Under the pieces are notes generated by a model. The model did not search any database. It was not told where the DNA came from and saw only the letters and a program-made list of their open reading frames with translations. Shown in pieces: positions 8,201 through 16,846 of a stretch of 43,710 bases of DNA. The stretch is from Clostridiales bacterium (GTDB taxonomy: Bacteria; Bacillota; Clostridia; Peptostreptococcales; Anaerovoracaceae): assembly GCA_009776955.1 (NCBI GenBank), contig WRMW01000016.1, positions 1-43,710 on the forward strand, written 5' to 3'. Positions within the stretch are counted from its first letter, which is position 1, and each line of letters starts with the position of its first letter. The position numbers and the translations under genes were made by a program.

Positions 8201-10861
8201 CCGACAGTGGCGGTGAACCGTGCCATGGCGAGGGGCGCGCTCGTGCCCATCCTTATAACGCAGCAAGAGCCGGCGGATATGGGACTGACGGCGTTTGATG
8301 ATGATGGCGGGGGGACGCTCGCTGAACCCGAACATTTCATGCCGTCGCTGCCAGAGATAGGGGCGATGCGTCTAGTGACCGGCACAGGCGCAAATGTCCG
8401 TGAGGTCGCAGGCTACAAGGTGGAGATACCCCCAGAGGGCGACCGCTTTATCGAGATAACCGTGCCCGACGAGACCGCCAGAACCGCAAAGAACACAAAG
8501 AACGTACGCCTGCAAATACTGCGGGCGAAAGTGGGCGATACGGAACTTGACCCGACCGACCCGACGGTCTGGGCGGTCGATGCGAACCGTGTCCCAGTCA
8601 TAGGGCAGTTCAACCTGACGGTATCAAACAAATTCCCCAAAGTGACCCTGCGGGCGGGCGATTTGAATCTGCTGTTCCCGACCGAAAGCTCGACCGTGAC
8701 CGCCACAAGCACGGCGGGGGCGGTGGACGTGTTAAGCCTCGTGGAAACCGCAAAGACGCAAACGTTCAGAAACAATATCGCCTTGAAACCGAGCGAGGGC
8801 GGCAACCTGACGCCCGCAACGGTGAAGCTTGTGCTGAAAGATGGCACGGACCCCACCGCCCCTGAGCCCGTGCTTGCCAAGGCGGGCACTCAACGAGGCC
8901 GTGCGACAGTCCAGGTCGCAGGCTTCAAACCACAGGAAGTGGCATTGAACGTCAAGGTGGTGAACGCCGCGCCCAACGTACGGTTTGAGAGGGGCTCCAT
9001 AGCCCTGCATTACCCTGGCACGCCTATAGACGAGCTGCCGACGGTGCAGCCCGACCCCGAAAGCCCGAACAGGCTGCTGAAAGATGACTTCACGCCCGCC
9101 GTGGTCAACCTTATATCGGGCGTGCGGAACGGCGTGTTCGAGGACGGCTACAAGGTCAAGCGTGTGGAGATAAACCATACGGACCCTGACCAATTCAACC
9201 TGCGAATCGAGCCATACGACCCCGCCGAATCAGGCGCGGTGAAGCTGACCCCGCTCGGCGCCGTACCCAAGAACGTGCCGCTTAGGGTGATATTCCACGA
9301 CCCTGCGTTCTCTGCGAACGAGCAGGATAACCCGCTCAGCGACACCAAGTTCCGCAACCTAAGCCTAAAGGTGACCATGCGGGCTTCCACCGCCCTGAAC
9401 GTGACGAACAAAGCAACGCCAGTGGCAGTCAACCGCAACCACGTCAGCCGACTTGCCGACGGCAGCGATGATGAATACGAAACCGAATGGATAATCCGTG
9501 AGATACCCATCGGTCTGAACGCGGACAATATAATTCTCGGCGATTGGAAAGTGCAGGGCATCAGCGAAACGTCCAAGACCAGAACGCCATGGCTCAACCC
9601 CAGGGCGGGCGAAGATGACCCCGAAAACCCTAGCAACAAGCTATTCCCAGAACTCGTCGACGCAAACAACGAGAAAATCCCGCCAGTACGTGTCGAACCA
9701 TATAAGAGCGGTATACGGCTCTACGCCCATAAAGCTGCCCTTGAGGACTTGATGGAGCGTGGCAAGACCACGCCCTACGACGAAAATATCAACCCACGCA
9801 ACATGACCTACCGTATGCTTATCGGCTCGGACAAGATACGCGACAAGAACGACAGGGTACGCACCTTTGCGGTAAACCTCACGTTCACCGCAAACAACCC
9901 GACGTTCACCGTAAGCCTGAACAGCCGAACCAGAATAGACGTAGCGAACCCCGTATCGTTCCAGACCGCCACCGTACGGCTCACCGGCACAACGGCGGAG
10001 ATAGCGAGCGTAAAACTCTACCCGACCGCCAAGAACAACGACGAACGACCCACCGAAAGCACGGACTTTATCGCCGTGCCCACTGGCTCTCTGACGTTCA
10101 ACATCGCCAAGCACCCCGACAACCCAGAAGTAGTCCCCAAAGTCCGCCAAAACCTATCGGTGCAAATCACCCTGACCAACGGCCAGGTCTTAAACTCCTG
10201 GACGGAGGTACGGAACGGCAGAAATTCCGACCGAACCATAGGCGTGACCGCCCTCCAAGCCGTGCAGCGGGCTACGTCCCGCACCGTCACCCTCTACCGA
10301 AGCCAACCCTTGCAGGGGGCGGACTTTGATGCATTCATAGGCACGCCTGCGGGCTCGTCCCTCGGCTATTACGGCATTGACCAGGCACGCCTCGACAGCT
10401 TCCGCTTAGGCAAGCCCGTATCCGTCACCGACGGCGGCACCACCAGCATAGGCTACGAAAAGTACGGTGACCCAGACAGCAAGCACCACGGCGGCCTGGT
10501 CCTCGCCCGCACCGGCGAAACCACTTACGCCCTCAGCTTCCAAGACGGCATCGCCCCCGGCGCCACTCTCCACAAAAACTACCCCACCAACAAAACCACA
10601 ACCAAGCTAAACAGCAATTATCCAATCCGAGTGGAGCTCTGGGCGGAAGGCACGTACCAGGTTGCCCGTGACCCCGACCTGACCCCCGACCCCAACGACC
10701 CCGACGCCGACCCGAACGCCGACATTATTCTCGACCCCGCCACTGGCAAGCCCCTCCCCGCCATCGACCCCACCACCGGCAAGGTCATCCCACTCCGCAA
10801 CGCCAAAAACAAAGCCATGACCACCCCGACGGTGTACAACGTAAGGGTGAATATCCGCTGA
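5234..10861 (+). CDS. Large secreted surface protein with two Gly-rich beta-helix modules
   Basis: A 1875-aa exported protein, probably an adhesin or surface-layer-associated protein. ATG 5234 follows AGAAAGG. Residues 1-34 are a signal peptide: a KGKK-containing basic start, a hydrophobic core, and likely cleavage after AGTAFG. Two related modules follow (about 90-395 and 500-790). Each opens with a segment of the type IEVA-ATITL-DVSI-QSPL-LN-GA and LTI-G-G, then runs into tandem turns like AGIGGG / GGTITISGGTVTATGG, as in right-handed parallel beta-helices. The remaining ~1000 residues are beta-rich with no recognised domain and end in an Asp/Pro-rich segment (PDLTPDPNDPDADPNADI) and VYNVRVNIR. 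No LPXTG, SLH or membrane anchor is visible. Residues 45-66 are encoded by a palindromic repeat. The stop is 7 bp from the convergent trpA stop. Confidence 0.85.
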   Translation: MKAFAKGKKAYSFVAWALTLALVFTMAPAGTAFGEPTDTDGGNPTSLRGGLGHSGVTVHSAPEAIQDDNQPLDGNHGPLTLAPLVTEPTATFNIQTGVYTDGSTHAANNTSWASNVLTVNNGANIAVTGTSSDRLIEVAGDATATITLNDVSIASFSNDQSPLLLNDGANVTLLLAEGSENTLTLSSSSGAGMAGIQAPAGTTLTIDGTGNLTAVGGWGGGAGIGGGTGESGGNITISGGTVTATGGLDSAGVGGGSQGTGGNITISGGTVVARGQMDAAGVGGGVGGAGGTINISGGTVTATGATGGGSGAGIGGGRDGDGGTIKISGGMITAVANSNSSSGIGGGQHGNGGDIAISGGMVIATGGENAVGIGNYGNYSTIGTLNMTGNAIVFANSVSADVTSDDEAGGILLIGGVMNWYGGETITIDYDATIPGDRSIIIPQWKTLSIDDEITFTNDGYIFGVVVGTVAGEPAVAPTRTIDLSAPISETSPPPYGIKWDRNGDVYTVVDGADIEVVGNNQLPDPTQRRIEVAASAEATITLKDVSITGLGNTQSPLFLNTGADVEIVLAEDSENILTAGDSRAGIEAPAGTTLTIRGAGSLNATGGNSAAGIGGRIFGSGGTINISDVTALTATGGAGPGSGAAGIGGGNQGSGGTINISNVTTLTATGGSTGGAGIGSGRSSTAGGGTITISGVTTLTATGGNGAGIGGGWGSDGGTITISDVTTLTATGGADGAGIGGGRYGAGGTIAISDITALTATGGSGGALALGHGADSTGGIIAVTGVYGYWTNASASTDPGGAPTNRTFFGDKETFATEKGYKYIKLDGNPDLIDMASLALLPTHSILTEKSTSPAVVDAVTTPEGFFDFRRVSWSVDKWSGSLGTEYSIKQTGDFDEVITVSEDGANGTDVAVVTVAPNGGSVRVLPASAWKDDDGRKAHTIRVRASYEGGAYMATATIELMPDAELPARAAGEPSTEGLHTSVRVLEPTVAVNRAMARGALVPILITQQEPADMGLTAFDDDGGGTLAEPEHFMPSLPEIGAMRLVTGTGANVREVAGYKVEIPPEGDRFIEITVPDETARTAKNTKNVRLQILRAKVGDTELDPTDPTVWAVDANRVPVIGQFNLTVSNKFPKVTLRAGDLNLLFPTESSTVTATSTAGAVDVLSLVETAKTQTFRNNIALKPSEGGNLTPATVKLVLKDGTDPTAPEPVLAKAGTQRGRATVQVAGFKPQEVALNVKVVNAAPNVRFERGSIALHYPGTPIDELPTVQPDPESPNRLLKDDFTPAVVNLISGVRNGVFEDGYKVKRVEINHTDPDQFNLRIEPYDPAESGAVKLTPLGAVPKNVPLRVIFHDPAFSANEQDNPLSDTKFRNLSLKVTMRASTALNVTNKATPVAVNRNHVSRLADGSDDEYETEWIIREIPIGLNADNIILGDWKVQGISETSKTRTPWLNPRAGEDDPENPSNKLFPELVDANNEKIPPVRVEPYKSGIRLYAHKAALEDLMERGKTTPYDENINPRNMTYRMLIGSDKIRDKNDRVRTFAVNLTFTANNPTFTVSLNSRTRIDVANPVSFQTATVRLTGTTAEIASVKLYPTAKNNDERPTESTDFIAVPTGSLTFNIAKHPDNPEVVPKVRQNLSVQITLTNGQVLNSWTEVRNGRNSDRTIGVTALQAVQRATSRTVTLYRSQPLQGADFDAFIGTPAGSSLGYYGIDQARLDSFRLGKPVSVTDGGTTSIGYEKYGDPDSKHHGGLVLARTGETTYALSFQDGIAPGATLHKNYPTNKTTTKLNSNYPIRVELWAEGTYQVARDPDLTPDPNDPDADPNADIILDPATGKPLPAIDPTTGKVIPLRNAKNKAMTTPTVYNVRVNIR
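5368..5431. repeat. Palindromic repeat element, copy 2, inside the surface-protein reading frame
   Basis: It starts GTCATTGCGAGGGGGC and ends GCCCCCGAAGCAATCCAG, the same termini as the intergenic copies at 2406 and 23557. Arms ATTGCGAGGGGGC and GCCCCCGAAGCAAT pair. The element is translated as residues 45-66 (TSLRGG...APEAIQD), just behind the signal peptide, without breaking the frame. Confidence 0.75.
5880..6345 (+). repeat. Gly-rich beta-helix turn repeats, first array
   Basis: Tandem imperfect units of about 75-90 bp encode turns of the type GAGIGGG followed by GGNITISGGTVTATGG (protein residues about 216-370). Copies vary in length and sequence, so this is a protein-level repeat and not a CRISPR or satellite. 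Confidence 0.75.
7060..7560 (+). repeat. Gly-rich beta-helix turn repeats, second array
   Basis: Units encode AGIGGG...GGTINISDVTTLTATGG-like turns (residues about 609-775). Several consecutive units share near-identical DNA around cgtcacgacccttacggc, so recent unit duplication is likely. Confidence 0.75.
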
Positions 10862-10868
10862 ACCTCCG

Positions 10869-11636
10869 CTAGCCCGCCCCCCGCATCGCCCCAATATACT
10901 CAACCAACCCCTCCCGCGCCTCGGCCCCGCGCTCACCGATTATTCGCACAATGGCACTGCCGACTATCACCCCGTCGGCTATCTCCGAATAACGGCAGAC
11001 CTGCTCAGGCGTTGAAATTCCAAAGCCGATAGCGACCGGCACGTCCGTATGCCTCTTGATTTCCGACACGATGGCGGGCAGGTCGGTCGTGATTTCGCCG
11101 CGAACGCCGGTCACGCCCATCGAGGACACGAGGTAGATAAACCCCTCGGCGTCCTTCGCGATTTCCGCCACTCGCTTCTCGGAGGTCGGGGCTACCAAAG
11201 TGACCACCTCGACGCCGTACTTGCCGGCCACTTCCTTCGCCTCGCCCTGCTCCTCAAACGGGAGGTCGGGTATGATGATGCCGCATATGCCTATCTGCTC
11301 GCAGCGGGCAAAGAAGCGGTCGTAGCCGTACACAAACACCGGGTTTAGGTAGGTCATAAAGACCACGGGTATCCGCATCCTGTCCTTGATGGACGCCACC
11401 ATGTCAAAGACACCGTCGAGCCGTGCCCCCGCCGCAAGTGCCCGCTCGCTTGCCGCCTGTATCACCTCGCCCTCGGCTATGGGGTCGGAAAACGGTATGC
11501 CGATCTCGACCATGTCCACCCCTGCGTCCTGCGCTGTCAGGATATGCTCCGCAGACGCCGCGAGCGTCGGATCGCCGGCCATAAGATAGGCGATGAACGC
11601 CTTTTTGCCATCGAATGCATCTTTTATTCTACTCAT
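10869..11636 (-). CDS. trpA: Tryptophan synthase alpha subunit
   Basis: Cleaves indole-3-glycerol phosphate to indole and glyceraldehyde 3-phosphate; indole is channelled to TrpB. The 255-aa TIM barrel has [14 protein letters not shown] at about 43-56. Glu44 matches the catalytic Glu49 of enteric enzymes, and Glu55 stands where those enzymes have Asp60, a variant I believe is also natural elsewhere. ATG 11636 overlaps the trpB stop by 8 nt (ATGAGTAG), which indicates translational coupling. The longer frame (11672) adds residues inside trpB and was rejected. Last gene of the tryptophan unit; no hairpin terminator is visible before the converging surface-protein gene. Confidence 0.97.
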   Translation of the reverse strand: MSRIKDAFDGKKAFIAYLMAGDPTLAASAEHILTAQDAGVDMVEIGIPFSDPIAEGEVIQAASERALAAGARLDGVFDMVASIKDRMRIPVVFMTYLNPVFVYGYDRFFARCEQIGICGIIIPDLPFEEQGEAKEVAGKYGVEVVTLVAPTSEKRVAEIAKDAEGFIYLVSSMGVTGVRGEITTDLPAIVSEIKRHTDVPVAIGFGISTPEQVCRYSEIADGVIVGSAIVRIIGERGAEAREGLVEYIGAMRGAG

Positions 11637-12813
11637 TGATATCTTCCCCTTTGTACCTTGCAATAGCTGCAACGTCTTTGTCGCCGCGCCCCGAAAGGCA
11701 GATTACGATAATTTTGCCCTCGCCCAACTCTTTCGCCACCCGCACGGCATGCGCTACGGCGTGGGCCGACTCTATCGCCGGTATAATGCCCTCCGTGCGG
11801 GAAAGCAGCTCAAAGCCCTCGACCGCCTCGTCGTCGGACACCGCCGCATAATTAGCACGGCCGGAATGGTGAAGCCATGCGTGTTCCGGCCCGATACCTG
11901 GGTAGTCGAGCCCTGCGGATATGGAGTAGACCGGCGCGATTTGTCCGAACTCGTCCTGGCAAAAGAGGGACTTCATGCCGTGGAAAATGCCGACTGTGCC
12001 ATGGGTCATCGTGGCGGCGTGTTGCTCTGTATCTACGCCCCTGCCCGCCGCCTCACAGCCGACCAAGCACACATCCGCATCGCCTATAAAATCGTAAAAC
12101 GCGCCGATGGCATTGGAGCCGCCACCCACGCAGGCGACCACCGCGTCAGGAAGCCGCCCCTCGACCCCTTGCAATTGCGACCGTATCTCCCTGCCTATCA
12201 CGCTCTGAAAATCCCGCACCATCATCGGGAACGGGTGCGGCCCCATCACCGAGCCGAGTACGTAGTGCGTGTCCGACACCCGCTTGGTCCACTCCCGCAT
12301 CGTCTCGTTCACCGCGTCTTTGAGCGTCATCGTGCCCGACGTGACGGGATGGACTTTCGAGCCGAGCAACCGCATACGGTAGACGTTGAGCGCCTGCCGC
12401 TCTGTGTCCTCTTTGCCCATAAAAACCTCGCACTCCATGCCGAGCAACGCCGCCGCCGTTGCCGCCGCGACCCCGTGCTGCCCCGCCCCGGTCTCGGCGA
12501 TTATGCGGGTCTTGCCCATGCGCTTCGCAAGCAGCGTCTGCCCAAGCACATTGTTTATCTTGTGCGAGCCGGTATGGTTCAAATCCTCGCGCTTGAGGTA
12601 GATCTTCGCCCCGCCCGCCTGCTTGGTAAGGTTTTCCGCATAATATAACAATGATGGGCGCCCGGCATATTCGCACAATAATTTGTCCAGTTCGGATTGG
12701 AAGTCGGGGTCGTCTTTGTAATGCATATACGCCTCCTCCAATTCGTGCAGCGCGTTCATAAGCGTTTCAGGGATATACCGCCCGCCGAAATCGCCAAATC
12801 TTCCGTCTTTCAT
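11629..12813 (-). CDS. trpB: Tryptophan synthase beta subunit
   Basis: PLP enzyme joining indole and serine to give tryptophan. At 394 aa it is a normal-length TrpB1. It starts [16 protein letters not shown], carries the PLP lysine Lys85 in HTGSHKINN, catalytic Glu107 in AETGAGQHG, and the phosphate-binding GGGSNA at 230-235. ATG 12813 overlaps the trpF stop by 4 nt (ATGA), and the 3' end overlaps trpA by 8 nt. It acts in the cytoplasm as an alpha2beta2 complex with TrpA. Confidence 0.98.
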   Translation of the reverse strand: MKDGRFGDFGGRYIPETLMNALHELEEAYMHYKDDPDFQSELDKLLCEYAGRPSLLYYAENLTKQAGGAKIYLKREDLNHTGSHKINNVLGQTLLAKRMGKTRIIAETGAGQHGVAAATAAALLGMECEVFMGKEDTERQALNVYRMRLLGSKVHPVTSGTMTLKDAVNETMREWTKRVSDTHYVLGSVMGPHPFPMMVRDFQSVIGREIRSQLQGVEGRLPDAVVACVGGGSNAIGAFYDFIGDADVCLVGCEAAGRGVDTEQHAATMTHGTVGIFHGMKSLFCQDEFGQIAPVYSISAGLDYPGIGPEHAWLHHSGRANYAAVSDDEAVEGFELLSRTEGIIPAIESAHAVAHAVRVAKELGEGKIIVICLSGRGDKDVAAIARYKGEDINE

Positions 12814-13421
12814 TTACCGTTCCTCCTGACTATGCGTACAAAATCTTCTATCTTATTCGCGTCTTTCACGCCGTCCGTCTCCACGCCGCTGCTCACATCG
12901 ACGCAGAAAGGCGAAAGGGTTTTCAACGCTCCTTGGACATTTCCGACATCGAGCCCGCCCGCCAAAAAGTATGGCAGCCCGCTATAATCTTTCAGGACAT
13001 CCCAGTCAAAAGCCCTGCCTACGCCGCCGCGCTCGCTCGAAAGGGTGTCGAACAATAGGTAATCGGGCGTTTCGGGCAAGGTCGGCAGGGTTTCGCCGAT
13101 ACCCACCGCTTTTATTATGCAACAATCGCACAATTCTCGGAATTGTTTCATATAAGCGTTGTCCTCGTCGCCGTGGAGCTGTGCCATGTCGATAATCCCG
13201 CTTCTATAAATGTCCACGACCGTATCAATATCCTCGTTCACAAAGACGCCTATCGATTTTATCCGCGGGTCGAGCGCCGCCTTTAACGTGGCGGCCGTTT
13301 GGATATCCACCCGTCGGCGGCTAGGCGCGAACACAAACCCGACAAAGTCCGGCAACGCATGATTGACGGCGTCTATATCAGCTTTGCGGCTCACCCCGCA
13401 TATCTTGATTTTGGTGTTCAT
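12810..13421 (-). CDS. trpF: Phosphoribosylanthranilate isomerase
   Basis: Amadori isomerase converting N-(5-phosphoribosyl)anthranilate to the carboxyphenylamino-deoxyribulose phosphate used by TrpC. At 203 aa it has normal single-domain length. The N-terminus KIKICGVSR holds the catalytic Cys8, and LLFDTLSS holds the catalytic Asp125; [11 protein letters not shown] and VDVSSGVE are the phosphate-binding loops. It overlaps trpC by 4 nt (start 13421) and trpB by 4 nt, so translation is coupled through the operon. Confidence 0.96.
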   Translation of the reverse strand: MNTKIKICGVSRKADIDAVNHALPDFVGFVFAPSRRRVDIQTAATLKAALDPRIKSIGVFVNEDIDTVVDIYRSGIIDMAQLHGDEDNAYMKQFRELCDCCIIKAVGIGETLPTLPETPDYLLFDTLSSERGGVGRAFDWDVLKDYSGLPYFLAGGLDVGNVQGALKTLSPFCVDVSSGVETDGVKDANKIEDFVRIVRRNGK

Positions 13422-14236
13422 TTTCCGATGCCCCTTAACGCGTCCAACGCCCGCCTTTTGTCCGCCGCCCGCATAAGCGTCTCGCCCACAAGCACCGCGT
13501 CCACGCCGTTCTCCCGCAAGACCGCCACATCTTCCGCCGTGCCTATGCCGCTCTCCGACACAAAGACAACGCCGTCCGGCACAAGCTTCCGCAACCTGAT
13601 GCTGATGCCCGTATCCACCTCGAACGTCCGCAAGTCTCGGTTGTTCACGCCTATTATCCGCGCGCCCGCATCCACCGCCATCTCCATCTCGGCCTCGTCG
13701 TGTACTTCCACGAGGGCGGACAGTCCAAGGCCGTTCGCGACGGCGATATACTCAGCAAGCGTATCCTTGTCCAGTATCGCACATATCAGCAACACCGCGC
13801 TCGCGCCGAGCATCTTCGCCTCGTAGATCATATAGCTGTCCACGGTGAAATCCTTTCGCAGCAGCGGAACGGACACCGCATCGGCGATCTCACGGAGATA
13901 GCGGTCATCGCCCTTGAAATAATACGGCTCGGTCAGGACGGAAATCGCCGCCGCTCCCGCCGCCTCATACTCCTTCGCAATATCAATGTAAGGAAAGTCC
14001 TCCGCGATAATGCCTTTCGACGGCGAGGCCCGTTTGACTTCGCAGATAAACGCGATGCCGCCAGACCCCGACGGCAGCCCAGACCGTGACCTAAGCGCCG
14101 CCTCAAACGGAAACCCGCCCGAACCCGAACCCGCCGCCACTCCAATTACGCCCACCAACTCCTGCAACGGCAGCCCCCGCTTCCGTTCCTCGACCCGCTC
14201 TCTCGTCCTCTCCGCTATCTCATGCAAAATATCCAT
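13418..14236 (-). CDS. trpC: Indole-3-glycerol-phosphate synthase with Gly/Ser insert
   Basis: Closes the indole ring to make indole-3-glycerol phosphate. The 272-aa protein has an intact TIM-barrel core: FICEVKRASPSKG with catalytic Glu66 and Lys68, LRKDFTVDSYMIYEAKMLGA, IIGVNNRDLRTFEVD, and the C-terminal phosphate site VSESGI and VLVGETLMRA. Between the N-terminal helix and the first strand, about residues 29-60 are Gly/Ser-rich (AAGSGSGG, GLPSGSGG) and a little longer than usual. ATG 14236 follows GAGGAATAATA. The gap to trpD is 23 nt. Confidence 0.97.
   Translation of the reverse strand: MDILHEIAERTRERVEERKRGLPLQELVGVIGVAAGSGSGGFPFEAALRSRSGLPSGSGGIAFICEVKRASPSKGIIAEDFPYIDIAKEYEAAGAAAISVLTEPYYFKGDDRYLREIADAVSVPLLRKDFTVDSYMIYEAKMLGASAVLLICAILDKDTLAEYIAVANGLGLSALVEVHDEAEMEMAVDAGARIIGVNNRDLRTFEVDTGISIRLRKLVPDGVVFVSESGIGTAEDVAVLRENGVDAVLVGETLMRAADKRRALDALRGIGK
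14057..14152 (-). repeat. Gly/Ser-rich low-complexity insert in trpC
   Basis: This segment encodes residues about 29-60, rich in Gly, Ser and Ala, before the first catalytic strand. On the plus strand it contains short slippage-type repeats (cccgaacccgaacccgcc). Its extent is estimated by eye. Confidence 0.4.
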
Positions 14237-14259
14237 TATTATTCCTCAGCCTTTATTCC

Positions 14260-15270
14260 TCAATCCTCGTTCGAGAAACGCACAAAGTCCTGCAGCTTCT
14301 CAAACGCCTTCCCGTTGTCGATGACCCCTGCCGCAACCTCGGCCGCCGCCTCGATGCTCTCAAACCCGCCGGTGACATACATCGCCGCTGCCGCGTTCAG
14401 CACGGCTGCGTTCCGTTTCGCGCCTTTCTCGCCGTTCAGCACCGCCCTTAGTATATCAGCATTTTCGTTCGGCGTTCCGCCTTGCAAGTCCTCTTTTTTG
14501 CCACGCTCAAACCCAAACTGCTCAGGCGTGATGGTGTACGAGCGAACCCACCCGTCCCTCACCTCGCACATAAACGTGGGGGCGGAAAGCGATATCTCAT
14601 CTATCCCATCCTCGCCGTGGACCACCAACGCGCTTCTTACGCCGAGGTTGCACAGCACCTGCGCGAGCGGCTCCACCAATTCGCGGTCGTAGACACCCAT
14701 AAGCTCCATCTTGGCGCCGGCGGGGTTCGTGAGCGGCCCCAGAATATTGAAAACCGTCCTGATGGCAAGCTCGCGGCGGATAGGCGCCACATACTTCATC
14801 GCGATATGGTAGTTCTGCGCGAACAAAAAGCATATTCCGATTTTCTTCAATAATTCCGCGCTCTTTTCGGGCGGTATGTTTATATTCACCCCCAACGCCT
14901 CCAACACGTCCGCAGACCCGCAACGGCTTGATGCGCTGCGGTTGCCGTGCTTCGCCACCGGTATGCCCGCCGCTGCCGTGATGATGGACGCCGTGGTGGA
15001 TATATTGAAAGTGTTGGCGTGGTCACCGCCCGTGCCCACTATCTCCAGTGCGTCCTCCTCATGCAAAAGCCGTACGCAATGCGCCCTCATGCCGGACGCG
15101 GACGCCGCTATCTCGTCGGTGGTCTCACCCTTTAGGCTCAGCGCGGTTAGGTACGCGCTCATCTGCACAGGGGTCGCCTCGCCAGTCATTATCTCGTGCA
15201 TAACGGCCTCTGCGGTCGCGTAGTCCAAGTCCTGCTTCTTCGACAGCGATATTATTGCTTCCTTAATCAT
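14260..15270 (-). CDS. trpD: Anthranilate phosphoribosyltransferase
   Basis: Transfers phosphoribose from PRPP to anthranilate, the first step encoded here. The 336-aa enzyme has normal length, GTGGD at 79-83 (PRPP pyrophosphate binding), KHGNR at 107-111, and the anthranilate-site region around VAPIRRELAIRTVFNILGPLTNP. It is not fused to a glutamine amidotransferase. ATG 15270 has an AAAGGAGAG site. It is the first tryptophan enzyme gene in the unit, 92 nt after the transporter. trpE and trpG, which would make its substrate, are not in the window. Confidence 0.97.
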   Translation of the reverse strand: MIKEAIISLSKKQDLDYATAEAVMHEIMTGEATPVQMSAYLTALSLKGETTDEIAASASGMRAHCVRLLHEEDALEIVGTGGDHANTFNISTTASIITAAAGIPVAKHGNRSASSRCGSADVLEALGVNINIPPEKSAELLKKIGICFLFAQNYHIAMKYVAPIRRELAIRTVFNILGPLTNPAGAKMELMGVYDRELVEPLAQVLCNLGVRSALVVHGEDGIDEISLSAPTFMCEVRDGWVRSYTITPEQFGFERGKKEDLQGGTPNENADILRAVLNGEKGAKRNAAVLNAAAAMYVTGGFESIEAAAEVAAGVIDNGKAFEKLQDFVRFSNED

Positions 15271-15309
15271 TTAATTTCTCTCCTTTGTAACCAAATCACT
15301 TAATTGCAA

Positions 15310-15352
15310 AATTATCGAATTATTGTTTAATTATCGAGTTACCGAATTATTG
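15310..15352. repeat. Short AT-rich direct repeats between transporter and trpD
   Basis: AATTATCGA occurs at 15310-15318 and 15329-15337, and CGAATTATTG at 15316-15325 and 15343-15352. There is no GC-rich terminator hairpin in this gap, so read-through from the transporter into trpD is expected. Confidence 0.55.
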
Positions 15353-15362
15353 CATTATAGGG

Positions 15363-16781
15363 TTACCCGAACAATCCCGCGCCCGTCCACATTGGTATCG
15401 CCACTGCCAAGGCCACAAAGCACGCAGCGAAATATATGACGCCGTATACGCCGAGATGACCGTTCGTGAATGCGCGCTCGCCCGCGATGGAGCGGCTCAT
15501 CATCGCCCACATGTTTTGGTATGCCATGACGAACGAGTTGCCGCCCATCACGAACACGAACAGCCATACCAGTGGGCTGATGTTGTACGCTTCCTGGATG
15601 GCGGGCAGTATCGGCACCAATATCGCGATGGTCGGGATGAACAGCGCAACGTCGAAAAATCTCCACAGAAACACGAACCCCATTACGCAGAACATGAATA
15701 GGAAAGGGTTGCCGGCAATGGGCGCGAGGACGGGCACAATAACCCCCGCAAGCCACTCGGAGATGCCTGTTTCGTTGAAAATCGCACTAAAACCGAGCGC
15801 TATCGCCACAAAGAAAATCAAATCCCAATTGACGCCGGAATTGAAATCCTTGGCTTCCAAAACGCCCGACAGGAAGAACACAAAGACGGCAGCCATGCAC
15901 ACCGCGGCATCGGGCAGGCCGTGGAACCTGCTCGTGAGGAACAGCACAAAGACGATTACAAGCACCACGCCGGAGATTATTTCATGCCGGCTTATCTTTG
16001 AAGCTTTTTCATTCCTTATGGCGTCGATTGCGTCCTTCGACAACGTGCCCTTGGGCTTCAGCGCGATAAGGCTGCCCACTATCAGCAGCGCCGTCGTGAT
16101 GACCACCGGCACAAACAGCACGCTGAACCAGCTTTCAAACGTGACAAGCCCCTGCATTTCAGGCACTGAGTTTATCATGCCGGATATTATCGGCCCCCAA
16201 AGCACGCCCGTCATCCATCCTGAGCCGGGCAGGATGGCCATCCCGAACGCAGTCAACATTATCAAGGAATTGCCCTTGGACCCCTTCTCAAGCCTGCACA
16301 ATTCGCAGCATTGTGCGGCTATCGGAATCATAATGGCGACCCTCACGGTGCTTGACGGCGTCAGCAGGCTCAGTATCACCCCTATCAGCACCCACGCAAA
16401 GACCAATGACAGATACGAGGGCTTGAAAAGCTTTATGATAGCCATGGCGATTCTCTTGCCCAAGCCGGTCTTTTGCAGCGTGAAGCCGAAGAACAGCGCA
16501 GGCACTAGCGTCCATATCGCCGATTGCGTGAAGCCGGAGAACACGACCGCCGGCCTCAGCCCTATCGCAAGCGCGAAGAACGCCAGAAACAGCCCGCCCG
16601 CGGAGTACGACAGACCAAAGGGCTTGAAGATCCAGATGCTCAACGCGATCAAAATGCCCCCAAGCATCAATTGTGCGGTGTCGTCCAGACCCGCCGAGAA
16701 CGGCCTTGCCGCTATGATGACGATTGCGATCGCCACCATCAGCCCGCTCCCTAGATACGATATCTTGATTTTTCCCGCCAT
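15363..16781 (-). CDS. SLC13/DASS-like anion transporter under Trp T-box control
   Basis: A 472-aa inner-membrane carrier with about 11-12 hydrophobic helices. It belongs to the ArsB/NhaD or divalent-anion:Na+ symporter (SLC13) group. LLTPSSTVRVAIMIPIA at the first re-entrant hairpin resembles the SNT substrate/Na+ motif of DASS carriers (here SST), and GGNSFVMAYQN near residue 420 may be the second half-motif. ATG 16781 has AGAGAGGT upstream. The longer frame to 16889 adds 36 residues encoded by the T-box terminator and was rejected. It is the first gene behind a tryptophan-type T-box and is followed by trpDCFBA, so it should import something used for tryptophan supply. Tryptophan and anthranilate are both candidates; the carboxylate preference of the family makes anthranilate attractive but unproven. 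Confidence 0.82.
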   Translation of the reverse strand: MAGKIKISYLGSGLMVAIAIVIIAARPFSAGLDDTAQLMLGGILIALSIWIFKPFGLSYSAGGLFLAFFALAIGLRPAVVFSGFTQSAIWTLVPALFFGFTLQKTGLGKRIAMAIIKLFKPSYLSLVFAWVLIGVILSLLTPSSTVRVAIMIPIAAQCCELCRLEKGSKGNSLIMLTAFGMAILPGSGWMTGVLWGPIISGMINSVPEMQGLVTFESWFSVLFVPVVITTALLIVGSLIALKPKGTLSKDAIDAIRNEKASKISRHEIISGVVLVIVFVLFLTSRFHGLPDAAVCMAAVFVFFLSGVLEAKDFNSGVNWDLIFFVAIALGFSAIFNETGISEWLAGVIVPVLAPIAGNPFLFMFCVMGFVFLWRFFDVALFIPTIAILVPILPAIQEAYNISPLVWLFVFVMGGNSFVMAYQNMWAMMSRSIAGERAFTNGHLGVYGVIYFAACFVALAVAIPMWTGAGLFG

Positions 16782-16810
16782 TTTACTACCTCTCTTTCTT
16801 CCTTTCAAAC

Positions 16811-16846
16811 AAAAAATCCCTGATAAAGCAAATTGCTTTACCAAGG
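16811..16846 (-). terminator. Intrinsic terminator of the T-box leader
   Basis: On the minus strand CCTTGGTAAAGCA and TGCTTTATCAGGG form a 13-bp stem with two G-U pairs and an ATT loop, followed by ATTTTTT. The 5' arm overlaps the antiterminator region, as expected for a T-box switch. Confidence 0.9.

Noticed and set aside
11593-12648. 351-residue open frame on the plus strand opposite trpB
   Set aside because: trpB on the other strand is intact with all catalytic motifs. The frame is rich in Arg, His and Pro, as antisense shadows of GC-rich genes are.
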